DNA of 64,000 nt from Ulva prolifera (Eukaryota > Chlorophyta > Ulvophyceae > Ulvales > Ulvaceae). The stretch is taken from positions 4,182,936 to 4,246,935 of the forward strand of contig CM041200.1 in the NCBI GenBank assembly GCA_023078555.1, written 5' to 3'. Positions within the stretch are counted from its first letter, which is position 1; each line of letters starts with the position of its first letter. The translations under genes and the position numbers were made by a program. This document shows positions 57,676-64,000 of the stretch, piece after piece. Under the pieces are notes generated by a model, which saw nothing but the letters and a program-made list of their open reading frames with translations, made no database searches and had not been told where the DNA came from.

Positions 57676-59113
57676 TTAGAAGCGAACCCGGCCTTGTGAG
57701 ATCCATGCGCACCATGCTGCCAGGAAGCGCTGCAAGTACCTCTCGGCCAGGCGTCGCGCTGTGCGGAACTCCGAGCTGGCAGCATGCGGCCTGCCTTGCT
57801 GTGCTTGGGCATGGTGATCGGCGCCACGGCTGACCGCTTGCCCGGTGATGGATGTCACAAGTTCGTGCCGCTTTGCACTGAAGTGCAGGATGAGCGAGCA
57901 GATGGCTGATGTCACGGCTGCAGGGCTGACAACACTGAGGCTGGTGTGGGTGGCAAGGTTGAGTGGTGAGGCAGCACTGCACAGCAGCTGAGCAGCGAGG
58001 CTTGAGCTTGACGGGAAAGGGCAGATGTGCAAGGCTTCAAGAGCATCGATGACTTGCAGCAGGCTGGCGGTAGCGTGATCCCTCCTGGACGCACGACCGC
58101 TGATGCTTAGAGGCATATCCCTGGGATGTTTGTCGTGCAGCATGCCTGATGCACTGGCTGTGCTTGAGGCGGTTGTCAACCAGGCATCCATGTCGCCGGT
58201 GCTGGGCTCACTTGCACTGAGGCGGCTTGAAGAATGTCGAAACTCTTCCACCATGGAGCACACGTCTGCAAGGGTGCGCTGCGTTGGCAGCCTGAGAAAC
58301 CTTATCTCGTGCAACATGAAGCATTAGCCACACAAGCATGCTGTACTGTGGCAGGGAGGCAGACGCACTTTGTGTGATGAGCTCGGACGCAACCGTGGCA
58401 TCCGTCATGTGGCTGCACAGTGCTACAGCCAACATTGCATCAGTGGTAACCACCTCAGTAGGCATGACTTGCCTCCGTGCCATAGCGCCTTTCACTACAT
58501 GGATCAAAGTCATGGCCGCCGCCTCCTTGTCGGTGCCCAGTGGGAATGGAGAGGCAGCACAGGTTCGTGCAGGCCAGGGCCAACACACAGCACTGACAGG
58601 GTGCAAAATTTCTGCTGCTAGGCGTATGTTATTCAGCAGGCGCGGTGTGCTTGCTTTTCCTGGCATCGAGACTGGTTCTTGATTTAGCATGCTGATGTAT
58701 GCGTACACCACAGGATCAGTGCTGCACACATCGCTTGCACTAGATAGCTGTACATACTGATCCCGCCTAGCCTGGACAACTTTGGATAGGATCTGCTTGT
58801 GTTGCTCTTCGGTGTAAGCTGCAATACATGTTGACAAGCTATTCACGACGCCATCTCCAGCCCGCAAGCTTTGCGCGATATGTCCCCTGCTCAATTCCCC
58901 AGTGCAAGGCGTTGACGTCAGAAATTGTTGAAGGTGGCGTCGGCATGCTACACTCCACGACGACGTGCCACTATCGGTGGCATTCTGGCTTACCGTCGAC
59001 AGCCGTCTGCCTTCGCTCTGAGAGCAGGACGCACTCAAAGGCAATATTGCTGCCTCGATGCATGCAATAGGACTCAGATACCTCTTTACGAATCTGAAAC
59101 AACATGGTCGCAT
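57676..59113 (-). CDS. Helical protein of unknown function, N-terminal exons
   Basis: Start ATG at 59113 (MRPCCFRFVKRYLSPIACI), basic with hydrophobic residues, which could be an organelle presequence. The frame from 59113 runs to about 58377, and a second frame runs from about 58288 to a donor near 57711. An intron of about 72 bp (GTCTGC donor, TTTCTCAG acceptor) joins the two frames in phase. Parts include EEQHKQILSKVVQARRDQYV, ASTPRLLNNIRLAAEIL, KGAMARRQVMPTEVVTTDAM and LLQVIDALEALHICPF, mostly helical, Ala/Ser/Leu-rich, of the kind seen in organelle RNA-binding helical proteins. I do not recognise a family. It may be the N-terminal part of the gene whose C-terminal exon is at 56377-57168. 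Confidence 0.45.
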
Positions 59114-60776
59114 GCTCCTTCCTACTGTAACACACAGTGGAACCAGCCCACTGGTACCTCGCGGAAGTTCATGATAGCATGCAGGGACTATCCATCGAAA
59201 ACGACTCCATGCAGCAGACTAAGCGCTTCCGCATGTGTGGGCGCATGCTAGACCTATAGATGGCATCTTTTAGGAACGGCTCTGCGATCCGCGACATGAT
59301 TGAATGCTCACTCGCAATCTTACCACGTTTGGGGTACCCAAATGGGAATAAAGCATATGCCACTACGAAGAAAGTTATGCTTACAGGCAAATAGCGTCGC
59401 GACCACCGGATGCGCTATGGTTGCCAATTTTCTCTTCTCTGCGGACCAATGCACCGCCCGCCCGACGCCATCGTGTAGTCCTGCTGTCACTCGAGCTCGG
59501 CCAACCTCGATTGCGTAGTGGTCGTGCGCCTGAGCTGCAGAGCCTGTCTGAGGCGCTTGGCGACAGTCAATGCTCGCTTGACTCACGTGTTGCTACGTTT
59601 ACCGTGCTATATGGCATGTATCGGCAATGCCGTGTCAGTTTGACGGCAACATGATGAGGTTTTCTGCTCGCATCACGCGAGCGAGTGACAATGTTGACCA
59701 TTGTGCATGCTTCGTGGGGCCTGTGTTAGGCATGATGTACGTACAGCGAATTGCCGAGAGGCCACCAACACTCCGCGTTATGGTGCCGATACAATATTGG
59801 ACCATTTGAACTGCGTTTTGCCCTAGCTCAGCGACCTCTCGCCGCGATGCGTGTTGATTGGAATGCTTCGGTGTCGCAATTACAGCAGTCATAGTGTGAC
59901 ACGCCGTTACCCGGACACAAGCTCACGAGTTGTGCGGAAAGCATGTTGCAACCCATGAAGTTCATTCACCTACACGATAAGAATTGCGGAGCACGATGCG
60001 CTACACGTCATGCTTTAACATGTGGAGTTTGCGGAAGCCCATGGGTCCCAGCTGACTACTGGGCCCAGTAGTCACTCCCCACCCTGCCCTGCGTCACGCT
60101 CTGATTTGCAAGTGCTGACCTGTAGCTACATGTAGTACCTAGGCTTTGCTGCCACAGAAACCACAAGTGCCGACGAGTTTCATATAATCGGTTTCGATGC
60201 ATGCCGCGTTCGCGCGACTGTATGGACTTCGACATATCAAGGTTTTCATAATGGTATCGCTCCCTGCGAGCTCGCGCAGCAACTGCAGTCTGACGGTTGG
60301 AAGGCCTGCAACACTGCGCAGACATGTAAACCTGCAGCACATAGTAGATGGTGATTCCTAGCGGTCGTGCGAAAGACCCGATGTTATTCAGCGGGTCGAT
60401 GTCGATTCGCGTTGAGGAAGCAACCACAGGTTTGGAGCAGGGCTTGCGGCAAATCAACGATCGATGGCAGTTCAAACGCATCCAGGGACGTACAAACTGA
60501 GTTGTGCCGTAGTGATACCTGGTATGCATTTCCGCCGTGATCCCGAGTTGTGATGGGAAGTTGACTGTCACTTCCTGACTCCCGGCATGGATCCCTCGAC
60601 ATCCTGCCAACATAGTTGCACCTGTCTGTCGATCTGCTGACTAAGGTACGAACAGGCCCCAATCGGGATTCTGTCCCTGTGTTCAGAATCTCGCTCACCT
60701 CAGAGCTGGTTGACCATACTTGGTTGTGGCACCACACCATTCAACAGAGCATTTCCAGGCTTCTCTATCGGGAATC
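59114..60776. other. Intergenic region without recognisable gene
   Basis: About 1.66 kb. It is AT-richer than the flanking exons. The minus-strand frame 60056-60613 is long but has no recognisable domain and irregular composition. Promoters of the divergent helical-protein and F-box genes should lie here. Confidence 0.4.
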
Positions 60777-63171
60777 ATGCGAGTTGCTGAAACAGCGCAA
60801 CAGGATGCCAGATCAATCTATCGCTCCCCAGGTCTAGGAAGTGGACCATCAGATAGAGCACAGATACGTGCGGGATGCTTGCCAGACCCTCAGTGCTCTG
60901 CAAGAAATGATCTTTCTTCGAGAGATAAGCTGAGCTTCAACAGTAATACCAAATGCTTTTGCCCAGACCTTCATCGAGTTGCTGCTTTCAAGCCTCCGCA
61001 TCCTGTTTACCGAGTCGATGCAGCTGAAGTCCTGCAAGCACCCTCCCCGAGGTCTGAATACGCAATTCGACCTGCGCACATGCCTCTACAAAAATGGAAG
61101 ATGGTCAGCAGGCAGCCTTCATGCCATCAGCATGCGTGTATGCCTCGTAAGGTCCCCCAGCCCAGGATTAGTTTCATTAATTCGTTCATCCCAGCTCAAC
61201 GGCGTGAAGAGAGGCTTCAGTGCACCATGCGCACCGACACAATTGCGACTATGGATGGTGATCAGCATGTTTGCACACCCAATGATGGAGATGTTCGCAC
61301 TGAGATGTGCACCCCACTTGAAGCACATGCTATGCCCAAACGTCTGCAAACTCGGCGAGTGCCGTCAGTCCTGTCCGAAGCCGTGTTTTCAAGTGATGCC
61401 GTGTATTCCATCATGCAGCATGGATCTTGTTCAGACATCGCAGCTATGCGCCTCACATGCCGCAGTTGGCGACATTCCATTTCCATGCGAGTGCGTAAGC
61501 TGACTCTTCGGGCAGTGCCCCTAGGGCCTCGTCCACTCAGTGTGTTCCCGGGAGTACTAGCACTTGATCTGACTGCCATCGGCCCTCAGCGGATGCGCAC
61601 GCTGTCGCCTCTCCTGGCATCACATCTTCACCAGCTCACCAAGCTGGCCCTAGGCGACAAACAGGGCCGAGCCTCCTGGATGTCAAACAGAGATCTTGCC
61701 AGGCTCGGATACATGACTTGCCTCCGGTCACTGGCGCTACTGCATCCGAAATCTGTCAGTGCACAGGGCTTCTCTTGCCTGACACTTTTGACTGGACTTG
61801 AGGTGCGTTACTGCTTCCAATCTGTGCAGGCGTCTTGGTGCCAATGAAGCACTGCCCTGTTGTGAATGTATCTAGCACTTTTACCTCGAATTTCCATTGC
61901 ATGTGTGTGGGTGGGCTGTGAGCAGCTGAGGAGTAGCTCCTTCACTTCCTGTGACCTCGTGCGAGAGATTTCTGTTAGCAGCTTGCATCTGTGGCTGCAG
62001 GAGCTGACAATGCAAAACTGCAAGTGCATCGCTGATTCTTTAGCAGTCATGTGCTCGGCTTGGCCAAGGCTAACAAGGTTGGCGATGATGGACTGCAAAG
62101 CGAGTGTTGGTAACACTGGATCAATCCATATGGCAGCGCCACACAATCTTGGACATCTCCACATGTCAAAAGCAAGTCTTGCAGTGCTAGGTATTCATCT
62201 AGGCATTATAGCAGACAAGAACGCTTGACTGAAGTTGGTGCGCGGCTACTGGAGACTTACCTGAGGACTTCAAAAGCCAACCATGGTACTTGGACACATG
62301 CAGGACTAGGTGACTTGGCACAATTCCCACAGCTACGAAACTTGGTCATTGAAGATGCAACATGTCCTCTGCTGACACTGCCGCAGGGATTGCCACGGCT
62401 GTCGCTGTTGACCGGCCTCACACGCTTGAGCCTGCGGAATGTCAGTGTACACTTTCGTACTGTTCTCGAGAGTCTTCTTGGTTTAACTTGTCTGAGCAGC
62501 TTGACATTGTCGAGCACAGCCTGCCTGCCTGTACCATGTCAAGGACTGGAGAAGACCCTTGGTCATCTGTGTCAGCTTCGCAGTCTTGACCTGACAGGTT
62601 TGGCCGTGTCATGGACGGTGCTCTTTGCCAATGTTGGATTGACAAGCCTGGCCATGACCATTCCCAGCATGACACACAATTGCTTCACGATGGAGAACCA
62701 AGCAAGAATGTCGGTATGACACACAAGGACTCCTTGGAACAGCTGTGCTGCAAATCCTGCAATGATTCCAAATCTTGCAATGAGTTGTAGTTGGAAAATT
62801 TGGGATGTTGAAGGGATTATTATCGAGCGGTTGTCCAGCTGTGTCCGGCATTGCAGTTGAAGCGGCTCAAGCTTGTGGCGGTCTGCAGCAGCCAACCTCT
62901 ACCAGCCTGTCTTGGGGAGCTGGCGGCACTGACATATCTCAGCCTTAGCCCCATCAAGCAAGTACATCGCTGTGGTGGACAGTGCAGGCTGTTTACTAGC
63001 CTGCGAATGCTGCTACCGCAGCTATCACGGCTTCAGCACCTGGACATGTCGCTACACACAGATGCAGAGTCTGTCAGGTCCATCCGCTGTCGGTCACCTG
63101 GGCTTTCGGTGAGGTGCCACACCGGATTGACCGAGCTGTCGCCTCACTGCACCGCTGTATCGGCTGTATAA
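60777..63171 (+). CDS. F-box/leucine-rich-repeat protein
   Basis: Probable substrate adaptor of an SCF ubiquitin ligase. Exons: 60777-61802, 61926-62190, 62304-62713, 62857-63171, in frame to 671 residues from the ATG at 60777; a start at 61227 (MRTDTIATMDGDQ) would give 521. The F-box-like helix set is DAVYSIMQHGSCSDIAAMRL followed by TCRSWRHSISMRVRKLTLRA. The rest is leucine-rich repeats: LHQLTKLALGD, MTCLRSLALLHP, LHLWLQELTMQNC, LRNLVIEDATCPLL, LLTGLTRLSLRNVSV, LCQLRSLDLTGLAV, LKRLKLVAVCSSQPL, LAALTYLSLSP, LSRLQHLDMSLH. The region before residue 150 is low in recognisable structure and may be 5' UTR. In the last exon a GTGAGG at 63110 could be a donor, so the gene may continue to the right; the stop at 63171 is then not real. 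Confidence 0.75.
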
Positions 63172-64000
63172 GCTGTGACGAGGTCCCACTGTGGCTGGTA
63201 ACTGATGCACAGCTGACAAGCAGACAAAGCTCATGAACATTTTGCCTTTGAATGGTGCACCATGTCCATAGTGCATTTCTGAGACACGGCCTTCACCCTT
63301 GCCGGTTTGGCCAGGGTCATCAATGATGCAGGACACCCGCACTTCAGCTGCGCTGTTCCGGGACCAATTACAACATCAAAGAAGCTAGTAGGCATCAACA
63401 GAAACTGTCATGCTGTGGCCCCTGTTCATTTGTGTGCTTTGTCTTGAAGCTGGAAGCTTCGCAAATGCTATGTAGGCATGCATACCATGTGCGTGACCAA
63501 CTGCACTCGTATCCACAATTGCGTAGGACCCCTATGAGGCCATTCAATGCAAACTTCCGTGTTGTCATATGTTGTACAACCAGGTATATCATGATCTGTA
63601 TGAAAGTCGTGTGCAAATAGGCCAAGGGAATCCCGTGTAAGAGTGCACGCACTTCTGTCATAACCTGTAAGACAGCATTCAGATGGCTTCTTCCACAACA
63701 ACTGTCATCACTGGTTGCTCATAGCATGATCAAGCATCTGTCATATGTCAAACTGTATACCCGCTTGTGTACTGAGTAAAAAAATCATCGTATAGTGAGT
63801 GTTTGTCGGCATTGGTGACACTACAATCTTGTAGCCAAGAAATGGGAAGCAGCCAGGAGCTCGGACCATTACATGGTAGAGCATTGTAGCGTGCTGCCAG
63901 ACATCGCACCCCAGAGAAATGATCCGAAGTATCCAATCTGTGCACTCAATCAGCACATACCAGAACCTATCTGAAAACAGATCCTGCAGAATTGCTTTCC
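63172..64000. other. Terminal stretch without recognisable gene
   Basis: About 830 bp. Either the 3' UTR and intergenic region of the F-box gene or, if the donor at 63110 is used, an intron plus an unrecognised exon. Only short open frames are seen. Confidence 0.35.

Noticed and set aside
58208-58317. Apparent frameshift between two overlapping minus-strand frames
   Set aside because: An intron of normal length with a GTCTGC donor and TTTCTCAG acceptor joins the frames in phase, so no frameshift is needed.
60056-60613. 185-residue minus-strand open frame
   Set aside because: No recognisable domain, irregular composition and no supporting exons.
1-64000. CRISPR array, phage, plasmid or bacterial defence system
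   Set aside because: No regularly spaced repeats and no such genes; the intron-rich nuclear genes exclude a prokaryotic source.

Overview
The window is nuclear DNA of a photosynthetic eukaryote, most likely a green alga (Chlorophyta; trebouxiophyte-like, but the genus cannot be read from this sequence). The evidence is as follows. Genes carry many short spliceosomal introns, mostly 70-300 bp. Nuclear genes for plastid proteins are present: LIL3, TIC20, ATS1-type GPAT and an ABCF5-type ABC-F protein. Viridiplantae-type gene forms occur (ITPK4-like kinase, DWF5-type sterol reductase). TGTAA, the chlorophyte-type poly(A) signal, lies downstream of several stops. There are no prokaryotic operons, CRISPR arrays or viral/plasmid hallmark genes.

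Layout from left to right. 1-2454 (-): 5' part of a GT2 / cellulose-synthase-like glycosyltransferase. 4274-7175 (-): SAM50, which shares a divergent promoter with an ITPK inositol phosphate kinase (7603-9814, +). 10070-11512 (-): plastid glycerol-3-phosphate acyltransferase with an unusual alanine-rich tail, divergent from a WEE1-type kinase (12125-14353, +). 14518-17776 (-): ABCF5-like protein. 19818-22159 (+): delta7-sterol reductase. 22554-25846 (-): large Pro/Gln/Gly-rich protein of unknown function. 26203-28221 (-): PRP38B splicing factor. 29196-34389 (-): the clamp-loader large subunit RFC1 in 16 exons. 34928-35311 (+): LSM1. 35702-37144 (-): LIL3. 37581-38922 (+): BSD-domain protein. 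40383-42339 (+): TruA-family pseudouridine synthase, tail to tail with a BRAP2/BRIZ ubiquitin ligase (42562-45651, -). 46899-48232 (-): TIC20.

The right third is less well resolved. It holds a small unrecognised gene (49543-49972, -), a tRNA-derived SINE-like remnant near 50.83-51.09 kb, a large low-complexity protein (53106-56102, +), a helical-repeat locus on the minus strand (56377-59113) and an F-box/LRR protein (60777-63171, +).

Exon structures were deduced by hand from reading-frame continuity, homologous motif order and intron phase. For 13 genes (SAM50, GPAT, WEE1, DWF5, the Pro-rich protein, PRP38B, RFC1, LSM1, LIL3, BSD, TruA, BRAP2, TIC20) the modelled exons join into one uninterrupted frame from start to stop. 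The genes are unrelated housekeeping functions (organelle biogenesis, lipid and sterol synthesis, replication, splicing and mRNA decay, cell cycle), as expected of ordinary eukaryotic euchromatin. I found no gene cluster that looks like a dedicated new system. The most unusual items are the Ala-rich GPAT tail, a 27-bp palindrome at the LIL3 stop codon, the GTRYG splice-donor preference, the SINE-like element and the unrecognised genes of the right third.
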